Shown: in pieces, positions 26,459-34,392 of the stretch | How the letters are laid out: each line of letters opens with the position of its first letter | Numbering within the stretch: position 1 is the first letter of the stretch | Assembly: GCA_016865505.2 (NCBI GenBank) | Contig: AP025252.1 | Coordinates: 5,912,137 to 5,976,136, forward strand | Length of the DNA stretch: 64,000 nt | Direction: 5' to 3' | Source: Bryobacterales bacterium F-183 | GTDB lineage: Bacteria; Acidobacteriota; Terriglobia; Bryobacterales; Bryobacteraceae | The notes under the pieces: generated by a model | What the model was told of the DNA's origin: nothing | Databases searched by the model: none | The model's input: the letters and a program-made list of their open reading frames with translations, nothing else | Translations under genes and position numbers: made by a program

Positions 26459-28345
26459 TCACGGCTCAATCACGATGCGGACCCGGTTGCTTTCGCGCCC
26501 GGCCGCTTCGATCAACAGCTCCGTCGGCCCATAATTCACGATGGGCGGGATTTCGATCTCCACCAGATAGAATCCCACATACCCCGGCGCCAGAACAGCG
26601 CGGGACACTTCCACCGGCGATCCCCCCAGCACCGCGCGAACCTTTGCCACCACTTCTGGGGGCGCCTCGGACGGTGCGGGAACTCCGGCAGGCCAATCTG
26701 GCTTCACCCGGCCCAAACCCGACATCAGCACCTGAATCCGGCTACCTGGACGCGCAGCTGTCATCCCGTCGAGCATCACTCCGGTAGTCGCATCCAGCAG
26801 CATCGGCGCACCATCCCGGTCAATAAAGATGGACGGCACCGCCTGCTGCAACGGCAATCCGAATCGCAGCCCCGCATCGAATTGGAACTGTACCGAATCC
26901 CCCTGCGCATCAAAAGGGACCTGAATCTCACTACGCTCGGGCGTCGAGGCCAGCACTGGAGCAGGCGCTCCCGAACCCAACTGCGCATTTCGGATCTCGC
27001 GGCCCGCCAACGTCAACAGCGATCCCGGGGCCGCCGCAGCCGCCGTCTCCAAATCCGTAGGATTCACCAATCGTGGATTGTCGCGCCGGTGTGGGGCCAG
27101 TGCCGTGAACACACCGCGCGCCTGTGCCACCGCATACAAGTGATGCCCGCCGGCGCTCAGCCGTACGTCCAACACCGCGACATCACGCCAGGCTTCTCCG
27201 CCTTCCACCGCGCGCCAAGCCGTCGCAGGACCCAGGCCGTTCAAGTCGCCCACGGTCATAAAGAGACCTTTGGCAGTCGCCACATAGATCGCGCCGCTCG
27301 ACCGTTCAAACGCCACGCCGTACGCCGCGACATCCGCCAGATTCGCCGTCAGATCATCCCAAAATCCGCCGCCGTTGATCGTCCGCAGGATGTGCGCTCC
27401 ACTCCGCGCCGCTCCCAAATCAGAAGGTCGCGTACCCACCGCGGCCAATGCGATCCGTGCATCCGAAGGATCGACAACAATCCGCTGAATCGCACCCATT
27501 TCGCGCAACTTGAACGGCTGCCACGTCGCGCCGGAATCGGACGAAGCCCAAATGCGCCCATCCGCGGCGCCCGCGTACATCTGCGTACCGGACACCGCCG
27601 TCGCCGTGATCTCGATCCCGAAACGTGCGGTCAACAACTCGCGACGAGCCAGGTCCGCCGCGAACTCCGCATCGCGTACCTCGCGCCAAGCTTTTCGTTC
27701 GCCGGGCACCCACTCAAACGCCGCATCCCCCGACGCGACCCGCAATCCGCGTGTCGAAGCCGGAAGCGCCAAAATCCTTGCCGCAGGGAAATTCACCAGG
27801 CCATCGTTCAGCCCAGCCCAACTCATCCCCGCATCGAGTGACCGCCAGATCCCGTCCACCGTCGCGACCGTAACCTCACCGGGCTCCCTTGGCGACGCGG
27901 CAATATCCACAACCCTGCCGCCCAAAATCGACCGCTCCGCGTGCGCCGTCAGATTCTCCCAGTTCCCGCCGCCATCCGTCGACCGATACACCTGGGACCC
28001 ACCCGCGTACACCGCTTCACTCCTACCAGCGACCCGGGCACCGGCCTCCGGAACCCGTCGAACCGCGACCTCTAGCCGCGCCGGCGCCGACTTCACCTCC
28101 GATGTTTTCCACACGTCGAAGTCGGAGGTTTCCACAATCACACCGGTGGAAAGCTGGGCATATAGCGTCTCGCCGTCTGGGGAGTACCACACGCGAGGTA
28201 CGGGTCCAGTCGCGACCCCCGGCAAGCCTCGCTCAAGTGCCAAATTTCCGGCACTGCGCCAAGTCATCGCCACGGGTTGTGTCAAATTTTGGTCTTGCGC
28301 CCAGACGGCAACGGCCCCCGCGAGGAGGATCGCTAGCCGGACCAT
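26459..28345 (-). CDS. Exported BNR/sortilin-type propeller with Solibacter-type C-terminal domain
   Basis: From ATG 28345 (signal VRLAILLAGAVAVWAQ) the product is 628 residues. The first about 430 residues form BNR/VPS10-like blades: VYRSTDGGGNWENLTAH, IWRSLDAGMSWAGLNDG, IWASSDSGATWQPFKL and ILRTINGGGFWDDLT. The C-terminal 190 residues (PGSLLTLAGREIRNAQ ... GLGRVKPDWPAGVPAP ... APGYVGFYLVEIEIPP ... NYGPTELLIEAAGRESN) match the uncharacterised Solibacter C-terminal domain (TIGR03437-like) and support the taxonomic call. A start at 28390 is possible; that region contains TACAAT, which may instead be a -10 box. Confidence 0.82.
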   Translation of the reverse strand: MVRLAILLAGAVAVWAQDQNLTQPVAMTWRSAGNLALERGLPGVATGPVPRVWYSPDGETLYAQLSTGVIVETSDFDVWKTSEVKSAPARLEVAVRRVPEAGARVAGRSEAVYAGGSQVYRSTDGGGNWENLTAHAERSILGGRVVDIAASPREPGEVTVATVDGIWRSLDAGMSWAGLNDGLVNFPAARILALPASTRGLRVASGDAAFEWVPGERKAWREVRDAEFAADLARRELLTARFGIEITATAVSGTQMYAGAADGRIWASSDSGATWQPFKLREMGAIQRIVVDPSDARIALAAVGTRPSDLGAARSGAHILRTINGGGFWDDLTANLADVAAYGVAFERSSGAIYVATAKGLFMTVGDLNGLGPATAWRAVEGGEAWRDVAVLDVRLSAGGHHLYAVAQARGVFTALAPHRRDNPRLVNPTDLETAAAAAPGSLLTLAGREIRNAQLGSGAPAPVLASTPERSEIQVPFDAQGDSVQFQFDAGLRFGLPLQQAVPSIFIDRDGAPMLLDATTGVMLDGMTAARPGSRIQVLMSGLGRVKPDWPAGVPAPSEAPPEVVAKVRAVLGGSPVEVSRAVLAPGYVGFYLVEIEIPPIVNYGPTELLIEAAGRESNRVRIVIEP

Positions 28346-28489
28346 TACTGACACACGCGCGTATCCGAATGACACGATGGACTTTCTCATTGTAGCCGCA
28401 AGTTGGCGGGAAAACGGGTCCGCAACCCTTGAGACGCTTTCCGCAGACCTTTTTTGCAATCGGTACGCCACTTGCTAAATCTTTTTGCG

Positions 28490-28588
28490 ATAGACTGTCG
28501 ATTCCGAGCCGCCTTGCCGGTCTACGGAATAGACTTTGCTTTTGCTAATGAGATCGGCGCAAGAAGCCGATGACGTGATAGTCTATAG
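28490..28588. repeat. Repeated ATAGACT elements in the divergent intergenic region
   Basis: ATAGACT occurs at 28490-28496 and 28529-28535, and its reverse complement AGTCTAT at 28580-28586 inside ATAGTCTATAG. The first two are 39 bp apart. They lie in the 270-bp gap between the divergent BNR and FecR genes, next to the likely promoters, so they may be a regulator's binding sites. No other gene or RNA is apparent in this gap. Confidence 0.35.
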
Positions 28589-28615
28589 AGTATTCGAATG
28601 ACGGGTAGGACCCCC

Positions 28616-29413
28616 ATGGCCGTGTCTCGGCTACTGTTGTTCGCGAGTGTGATGGGCGCAGTGTGCCCGCAGCTGGGGTCTGCTCAAATCCTTCCGCTGG
28701 CTGCCGCAGAGTACGCCGCCAAAGTGGAAACCGTCACCGGACAGGTCAGTGTCCTGCGCGACAGTCAGCCCTGGGCGCTCAGCCCTGGCGACGTTGTGCA
28801 ATGCCAGCAGATCATCCTTTCCGGACCCAATGGCTACGCTCTCATGCGCGTATCCGATGGCAGCACGTTCGAAGTCTTTTCCAACTCTCAAGTCGTCTTC
28901 CGTCGCAACGTACCCAACTGGCGCGACCTCCTCGATGTCGTCATCGGCAAGGTCCGCGTGCACATCAACAAGATCGGCGGAGTGCCCAACCCCAACCGCG
29001 TGGTCACGCCCACCGCTGTGATCTCCGTTCGCGGTACGACGTTTGAAGTCAGCGTCGATGACGAAGAGGAATCCACGCTCGTTGAAGTGGAAGAAGGCGA
29101 AGTAGCCGTCGAACATGCGCTGCTAGCCCGCTCGACGCAAAAGATCCTGCGCGACGGCGAGTCGCTCAAGGTCTACAAGAACATGCCCCTGGCGGCGAAG
29201 TCCATCGACAAGGGCAACATCGTGAAGTACGGGATGCGCGCCGTGATGGACGCCATCAACACCGTAATTCTGCGCCCTGGCCGCGTCGGCGGTATTCCTG
29301 GCGCCACCGGCGGCGGTGGCACTGTTGGACTGCCTGGTGACTCCGGCGGCGCTGCTCCTCCGCCACCTCCTCCGCCTCCGCCCCCACCGGTCGCTCCTCC
29401 GCCCGGAAACTAG
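28616..29413 (+). CDS. Exported FecR-domain protein with polyproline C-terminus
   Basis: The 265-residue product has a signal peptide (AVSRLLLFASVMGAVCPQLGSA). The FecR domain (about 35-165) shows KVETVTGQVSVLRDSQPWALSPGD, TFEVFSNSQVVF, TPTAVISVRGTTFEVSVDDE and STLVEVEEGEVAVEH. The tail ends with glycine-rich repeats and about a dozen prolines. It lacks the membrane segment of classical FecR anti-sigma factors and no sigma factor gene adjoins it, so it is likely a secreted structural relative. ATG 28616 is preceded by TAGGA at good spacing; ATG 28598 is the alternative. Confidence 0.85.
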   Translation: MAVSRLLLFASVMGAVCPQLGSAQILPLAAAEYAAKVETVTGQVSVLRDSQPWALSPGDVVQCQQIILSGPNGYALMRVSDGSTFEVFSNSQVVFRRNVPNWRDLLDVVIGKVRVHINKIGGVPNPNRVVTPTAVISVRGTTFEVSVDDEEESTLVEVEEGEVAVEHALLARSTQKILRDGESLKVYKNMPLAAKSIDKGNIVKYGMRAVMDAINTVILRPGRVGGIPGATGGGGTVGLPGDSGGAAPPPPPPPPPPPVAPPPGN

Positions 29414-29423
29414 CGCGTCTGCC

Positions 29424-30758
29424 ATGTCTCGCGCATCCATTTGCGCAGTGGCCCTTTCGTTGATCGCCGCGCTATTCTGCCTCGCGCAAGCCCAAACCAC
29501 GGCACAGCCACCCGCTGACTTTACGGGCTCTTCGCTATTCCCCCTGGACGGCCCCGGCGTCCGTTACACAGGCGTACCCGCCACCGATCCGGTGGCAAAG
29601 CTCCAGCGTGAACTCGAATCCGGCACCCGCAAGCTCACCCCGGACCCCAAAACCGGGTACCTCAAGCCGATCCTCGAAGCCCTCCGTATCCCCATCGATT
29701 CGCAGACCCTGGTCTTTTCCAAAACCAGCTTCCAGATGAATCGCATCCACCCCGGCAACCCGCGCGCGATCTACTTCAACGACGATGTCTACGTCGGCTA
29801 CGTCCCCGGCGGCGATGTCGTCGAAATCTCCGCAACGGACCCCGTCAAGGGCGGCATCTTCTACGCCATTGAACAGCCCTCCGCAGCGTCCAAACCCAAA
29901 CTCGCCCGCCGGGACGACTGCCTGCAATGCCACGCCGCTCCTCGCACCCTAGGCATTCCCGGCCACATCGTACGCTCCGTGTACCCCATCGCCGACGGCT
30001 TTGCCGCCACCAACGCCCCCTCCTACAACACGGACCACCGCAGCCCCTTCGAGCGCCGCTTCGGTGGCTGGTACATCACCGGCACCACTGGCGACGCTAA
30101 GCACATGGGCAACGCCATCGCCGCCGACATCGACAACCCCGAAAAGCTCGACTTCGACGCCAACCGCAACTGGACCACCCTCGAAGGCCACGCCGCCGTC
30201 GACACCCGCCGCTACCTCTCGCCTCACAGCGACGTCGTCGCCCATCTCGTACTCTCGCACCAGACCGCCGGACACAACTACCTCGCCCGCGCCCACTACG
30301 AAGCGGCACAAGCACTCGCCATGCAGGAAGACATCAACCGCGCCACCAACGCCCCGGCCTCGCAACTGAGTGACTCGACAGTCCGCCGTCTCGACCGCGC
30401 CGCAGAAGCCCTGCTCCGCTACTTCCTATTCACTACCGAACGCAAACTCTCCGGCCCCGTAGCAGGCTCCTCGACCTTCACCACCACCTTCGCCGCCGCC
30501 GGACCCAAAGACAAGAAAGGCCGCAGCCTCCGCGACTTCGACCTCCAAACGCGCCTCTTCCGCTACCCGCTCAGCTTCCTCATCTACAGCGAAGCATTCG
30601 ATTCCCTGCCCGACGCCGTCCGCATTCGTTTCTGCCAGCAACTCGGTAACGCACTCAAAACGGGAGAAGGCGCCGCCGTCAACCTCACGCCGGATCAACG
30701 CCAGGCAATACGAGAAATCCTGATCGACACGAAGCCGGCTTTGCGCGCATACTTATAA
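29424..30758 (+). CDS. Exported protein with a single c-type heme motif, unknown family
   Basis: The 444-residue product has a signal peptide (SRASICAVALSLIAALFCLAQAQ) and one CxxCH motif, CLQCH at about 166-170, followed by a large helical region with several conserved-looking His residues (SPHSDVVAHLVLSHQTAGHNYLARAHYE), which could supply the distal heme ligand. I do not recognise a named family, though similar proteins with this heme site and the DDCLQCHAAPRTLGIPGHIVRSV element occur in acidobacteria. It follows the FecR-type gene by 10 bp, so the two are probably one operon. ATG 29424 is preferred since upstream starts overlap the FecR gene. Confidence 0.75.
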   Translation: MSRASICAVALSLIAALFCLAQAQTTAQPPADFTGSSLFPLDGPGVRYTGVPATDPVAKLQRELESGTRKLTPDPKTGYLKPILEALRIPIDSQTLVFSKTSFQMNRIHPGNPRAIYFNDDVYVGYVPGGDVVEISATDPVKGGIFYAIEQPSAASKPKLARRDDCLQCHAAPRTLGIPGHIVRSVYPIADGFAATNAPSYNTDHRSPFERRFGGWYITGTTGDAKHMGNAIAADIDNPEKLDFDANRNWTTLEGHAAVDTRRYLSPHSDVVAHLVLSHQTAGHNYLARAHYEAAQALAMQEDINRATNAPASQLSDSTVRRLDRAAEALLRYFLFTTERKLSGPVAGSSTFTTTFAAAGPKDKKGRSLRDFDLQTRLFRYPLSFLIYSEAFDSLPDAVRIRFCQQLGNALKTGEGAAVNLTPDQRQAIREILIDTKPALRAYL

Positions 30759-30841
30759 GCGGCGATCGGGTTCACCGTTGCAGTACGAAGTCGCATGTGC
30801 AACGATGAAGGTTTCGTCAAACCACTGGTGAGAAACGCTCT

Positions 30842-31060
30842 TTGGCACGCGAGAAGAAATTAAAAAGACAGCGCTGCCCACGCTGCAAGTCGTCGGACGT
30901 GTGGATGTGGGGTTCCATGCACTGGACCCTGGCCTGGATCCTGAAAAAGCTTTCGTTAACACGCCTGCAATGCCGCCGGTGTGGACGCCGGTTCTACGGT
31001 CGCGCCGTCGTCATCCGTAGCGACCGTCGCCAGTACGACCCTCAATCCCGAGCCGCCTAA
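30842..31060 (+). CDS. Small zinc-ribbon-like protein
   Basis: A 72-residue basic protein from TTG 30842. Two CxxC pairs, RCPRCKSSDV near the N-terminus and LQCRRCGRRFYG later, are spaced as a treble-clef or zinc ribbon, with a hydrophobic helix (WTLAWILKKLSL) between them. A GTGAGAAA 6 nt upstream is a weak ribosome-binding site. It is a plausible independent small gene, but no family is identified and no promoter is visible, so the call is moderate. Confidence 0.5.
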   Translation: MAREKKLKRQRCPRCKSSDVWMWGSMHWTLAWILKKLSLTRLQCRRCGRRFYGRAVVIRSDRRQYDPQSRAA

Positions 31061-31102
31061 GCACTCTCCAGTCTTTCCTGAAACAAATGGGTTCCCAATT
31101 CG

Positions 31103-31121
31103 CTCTGTAGAAGAGACAGAG
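31103..31121. repeat. Short inverted repeat upstream of small membrane-protein gene
   Basis: CTCTGT (31103-31108) and ACAGAG (31116-31121) form a 6-bp stem with a 7-nt loop, 19 bp before the ATG at 31141. It could be an operator or a weak hairpin. Confidence 0.25.
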
Positions 31122-31140
31122 TCAGACTGAAGGCACCCCC

Positions 31141-31395
31141 ATGCGGAAATCGCAAATCTTGGCCATAGTTGTGTTCGCCCTCCTTACAGCAATCGCCGTC
31201 ATAGGTGGATTTGCGTCTAAGGCCATGATTGAACAGGCCGCCGTAGTCACTGCCTCATCGGCACAAACCGCCCTCACCGGAGCCTATGCCACAGTCGCGG
31301 TCACACAGCGGCCCAACCTGATGGAACTCGGCATCCTCGCCGCCATCGGACTCCTCGTCTCACGCCTCCGCTGGAAAGCAACCGATCGTTCCTGA
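31141..31395 (+). CDS. Small exported protein with C-terminal membrane-sorting-like tail
   Basis: The 84-residue product has a signal peptide (RKSQILAIVVFALLTAIAVIGGF), a short alanine/threonine-rich middle, and a C-terminus RPNLMELGILAAIGLLVSRLRWKATDRS. This combination of a hydrophobic helix followed by a basic tail resembles a surface-sorting or PEP-CTERM-like signal, though the consensus PEP motif is absent. A GAAGG before the ATG provides a plausible ribosome-binding site. Function is unknown. Confidence 0.55.
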   Translation: MRKSQILAIVVFALLTAIAVIGGFASKAMIEQAAVVTASSAQTALTGAYATVAVTQRPNLMELGILAAIGLLVSRLRWKATDRS

Positions 31396-31456
31396 ATTCG
31401 GAATGGGCACCCAGGACCTCCTTTCGCGCTTGTAGCGATAAGGAAGTACCGTTGAA

Positions 31457-32236
31457 GTGCCCAAATCGATCACTGCATCTGTCGGATTACTCGGCAAGAA
31501 CTTTACCGCCGACACGCTCACCGTCCAGAACCTGTTGAATAACGTACCCATCAATCTCGGGGGCCCCAACCCGCTCCTCGACCCCGACGGCAAGTGCGGC
31601 AACAAGACCTGCACCGCCATCCAGATGTTCCAGTTGAAGCACTTCGGTTGGTCAGGAGCGGACGGTCGCGTCGACCCCGGCGGCATCACGCTCACCATGC
31701 TGAACGCCTATTCGCCGGACCCGATCATCCCGCAACCGCAGCCACAACCCCAACCGGAGGCCCTCAGCGACGACTACATCATCTGGTTACGCTTCACCAA
31801 GGGCAAATTCTTCTCGCACCCTTACGATCCCAAGGAGTTCGTCTTCACGGCCATCGACATGACCAACCAGCGGCGAGCCTCCTATGGACTCAAGTTCAAC
31901 GGCAAAGTAGGAACCGCCGCCCCGGACTCCGGCTCCGGAGGCCAAATCGCCCGCATCAAGTTAAAGAAGCCGACCACGGTAAGCGGTCTGGCAGGGCAAG
32001 CGGTGTATCAAACAGTGATCAAGAAGGGCTCAGGCCCGGCCGCAGAGCGCCTGGAAAGCAAGCTCTTCGTGGTCCTCGAAGGCAACATGATGCTGACAGC
32101 AAAGCTCGGCTGCCACCTCCTAAAGCCGGGTCCCGACGGCGAATCCGTAAGCGGAGCCACCGACCCCTCCGCAACCCCGATGTCCATCGACGGCCAGTTC
32201 CACTACAACTTAAACGGCTCATTCGTAAAGCTCTAG
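31457..32236 (+). CDS. Protein with N-terminal peptidoglycan-binding-like domain, unknown function
   Basis: The 259-residue product from GTG 31457 begins without a signal peptide. Residues 7-85 resemble a PG_binding_1 helical repeat: GLLGKNFTADTLTVQNLLNNVP.., DGKCGNKTCTAIQMFQLKHFGW and GRVDPGGITLTMLNAY, the usual F-G-x-x-T-x-x-A-V-x-x-F-Q pattern in a modified form. A proline-glutamine repeat linker (IPQPQPQPQPE) joins it to a C-terminal beta-rich domain of unknown type. AAGGAAG is 10 nt upstream of the GTG. Without a leader it may use another export route or be an intracellular cargo. Confidence 0.65.
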   Translation: MPKSITASVGLLGKNFTADTLTVQNLLNNVPINLGGPNPLLDPDGKCGNKTCTAIQMFQLKHFGWSGADGRVDPGGITLTMLNAYSPDPIIPQPQPQPQPEALSDDYIIWLRFTKGKFFSHPYDPKEFVFTAIDMTNQRRASYGLKFNGKVGTAAPDSGSGGQIARIKLKKPTTVSGLAGQAVYQTVIKKGSGPAAERLESKLFVVLEGNMMLTAKLGCHLLKPGPDGESVSGATDPSATPMSIDGQFHYNLNGSFVKL

Positions 32237-32242
32237 GTAAAC

Positions 32243-32280
32243 AAAAAAGGCCCCGGAGCACAAAGCTCCGGAGCCTTCCT
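32243..32280. terminator. Bidirectional intrinsic terminator between convergent genes
   Basis: GGCCCCGGAGC (32249-32259) pairs with GCTCCGGAGCC (32265-32275) around a 5-nt loop with one mismatch. It is flanked by six A residues on one side (32243-32248) and TTCCTT on the other, so it should terminate transcription from both the upstream plus-strand gene and the minus-strand OmpA gene. Confidence 0.85.
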
Positions 32281-32297
32281 TAACGCGCTAACGCGAC

Positions 32298-34346
32298 CTA
32301 CTTAGGACAGCCCTTCAACCGGATCTCCTTCGCAGGCGCCGGCCGGGGATTCTTCGCCGCCGCAGGCAACGACATCCCCTTCGGTACAATCCACACTTCC
32401 ACGCGACGGTTCTTCGCCGCAGCGTCATCCGCCGCGATCTCGTCCGCCTTGCGCTCTTCCGACTTATTGCGGCTCGACGTACCGCAGAAGCCTGCGCGAT
32501 GCTCGCTGGACTGGTCCGCACCGACCCAATCCACCTTGATCCGCTCCAGCGCACAGTTGCCGCAAATGCCCTTGCCCGCGCTGATCACCGCCGCAGCGTT
32601 GATCGTACGAGCCCGGTCCAGACCCGCGGCGGCTTTCTCAGCCTCGTCGCGATGCCCAATCAGCAGTACATCCACGTCCGGGTTGCTGTTCACAATCGCC
32701 GACAGCTCATCGATCAGGATGCGCTTACCGCAATTGTTCACACGCGCCGAACCCTTGCCGTAGATGATGTCGTCCAACCGCAGCGCCTGTGCATCGCGCG
32801 TCACGCGGATGCTCAACGGCTGCGACGTCGCCGTACGTCCCCGGCGATCCGTCACCTGCGCCGTCACCGTCACAGTCTTGTTCTGCGACCGGAACTGCGC
32901 ACCAGGATCAAACTGCACCGTCGACGTGTTGAACGTCGCATTCGCGCCGCCATTGGCCGTACCATCGCTCAACCGCCACGAATACGTCAGCGGACCGCTG
33001 TACTCCGTCTCCTGCGAACGCGCCGTCAGGTTCACCACCGTACCGGCCTTCACATCGTTCTGGTCCGCACTCGCCGTAATCGTAAGCGGCGGCGCTTCCT
33101 TCACCACCAGCGTGTAGCTGGCCGTATCCGTAAAGCTGCCGTCACGCGCCGTAACTGTAATCGTGTATGTGCCCGGACCCGGCGGCGTGAACCGGAACGT
33201 CGGCCCATTGGCCCCTTCCTGCTTCACACCATTGACCGTCCACTCGTACGTCACCTTGCCGCTCGGCGCCGAATCCTGCAGATTCGCAGTCAACGTGGTG
33301 GACTCACCAGCAAAGATCGGGCTCGGCGGATTCGCGTCAATCCCCGACAGCTTAAACGTGCGAGGCTTCGCGTCTTCCACCACCATCGTGTACTTCTCGC
33401 TCGCCGACGTCGCGCCATCGGACGCCGTCACAACGATCGTGTACGTGCCAGGCGCAGCCGGATCAAACCGGAACTCCGGACCATTCGCGTTCGGCTGGCG
33501 CGCACCGTTCACCATCCACTCCCACACGATGTTCTTCGCGTTCTTGGAGTCGGTCAGCTTGGTGGTCAGCAGCGACGGTACGTTGGGGCGGATCGGGCTC
33601 GGCGGATTCGCCGCAATCGGATCCAGGCGGAAAATGCGCGACGCCGGCGCCGCACCCGTGCTGCCCTTATCGCCAAACGTAAACATCACGCCGCCCGTGG
33701 TCTGAATGCTATGCGCACGGCCACCGGACGGGATAAAGAACGATCCATTGGGACCCGACTCCGGCAGTCCAAACGTCGGAGCGCCCGTCGTCAAACCGCG
33801 GATGTCAAAGCGGAACGACACCAGATTGGTCAGGCGAGCTTTGATGCCGCCGCCATAGTTGACGCCAAAGCGCGTCGACGTATCCAGGTTCGCCGCCGGA
33901 AACGGTGTCAGGCGCAGTGCCATATCCTTCGCAGTCCGTGTCGGCGAGTAGGACACCGCACCCAGACCCAGCGTCAGGAACGGACGAATCCGGGCATTGC
34001 TTTCCGTCAGGTGGTACACCGGGTTGAACATGAACGTACGCATGCGCTGGTTAAAGTCCTGGCGGTTGAAGTCAAATCCCGCCGCCCGGCTCAGCAACAA
34101 GTCGGCCCCGATGCTTTGCGTAAAGCTCTGTTCGAGGCTCCAGTGATTCCAGAGATTTTGAGTGACGCGGATGGCAACAAGACCATGATTGGTCAGCTTG
34201 GTTTGCAGCGGATCAGGACGCCTGTGGAAGCCGCCGGCTCCCACGCCGAGGTCGACGTCGAATTTGGACGCCGTAAAATTCTGCTGCGCAGGCAGCAGAG
34301 AAGCGCCAATGAGTAAGGCGCCAAGGGTAAATCGGAGTTGATTCAT
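32298..34346 (-). CDS. OmpA-family outer-membrane protein with Ig/PKD-like repeats
   Basis: The 682-residue product starts at ATG 34346 with a signal peptide (NQLRFTLGALLIGASLLPAQ). Residues about 20-240 form an eight-stranded OmpA-type barrel (DVDLGVGAGGF ... FLTLGLGAVSYSP ... GVMFTFGD). Three PKD/Ig-like repeats follow, each beginning NPPSPI or TITAS and containing WEWMVNGARQPNANGP-type and GTYTIVVTASDG strands. The C-terminal OmpA/MotB domain contains VDVLLIGHRDEAEKAAAGLDRARTINA and NRRVEVWIVP, which bind peptidoglycan. It is a structural link between outer membrane and cell wall. The frame upstream to 34454 is spurious. Confidence 0.9.
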   Translation of the reverse strand: MNQLRFTLGALLIGASLLPAQQNFTASKFDVDLGVGAGGFHRRPDPLQTKLTNHGLVAIRVTQNLWNHWSLEQSFTQSIGADLLLSRAAGFDFNRQDFNQRMRTFMFNPVYHLTESNARIRPFLTLGLGAVSYSPTRTAKDMALRLTPFPAANLDTSTRFGVNYGGGIKARLTNLVSFRFDIRGLTTGAPTFGLPESGPNGSFFIPSGGRAHSIQTTGGVMFTFGDKGSTGAAPASRIFRLDPIAANPPSPIRPNVPSLLTTKLTDSKNAKNIVWEWMVNGARQPNANGPEFRFDPAAPGTYTIVVTASDGATSASEKYTMVVEDAKPRTFKLSGIDANPPSPIFAGESTTLTANLQDSAPSGKVTYEWTVNGVKQEGANGPTFRFTPPGPGTYTITVTARDGSFTDTASYTLVVKEAPPLTITASADQNDVKAGTVVNLTARSQETEYSGPLTYSWRLSDGTANGGANATFNTSTVQFDPGAQFRSQNKTVTVTAQVTDRRGRTATSQPLSIRVTRDAQALRLDDIIYGKGSARVNNCGKRILIDELSAIVNSNPDVDVLLIGHRDEAEKAAAGLDRARTINAAAVISAGKGICGNCALERIKVDWVGADQSSEHRAGFCGTSSRNKSEERKADEIAADDAAAKNRRVEVWIVPKGMSLPAAAKNPRPAPAKEIRLKGCPK

Positions 34347-34392
34347 ATCGTTCTTGTGTATATTCAGTCTTTCGTTACTGCTTGCTGGCGAA

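Noticed and set aside
25850-27841. 663-codon plus-strand frame through two minus-strand genes
   Set aside because: Crosses real gene boundaries, is highly basic and has no domain.
32133-32170. SGAT motif in the protein at 31457-32236 as a possible ApbE flavinylation site
   Set aside because: The expected Asp three residues before the SGAT is missing, the protein has no leader, and the ApbE gene is 11 kb away.
32499-34316. 605-codon plus-strand frame opposite the OmpA gene
   Set aside because: Arg/His/Thr-rich, no recognisable domain, antisense to a clear OmpA-PKD protein.
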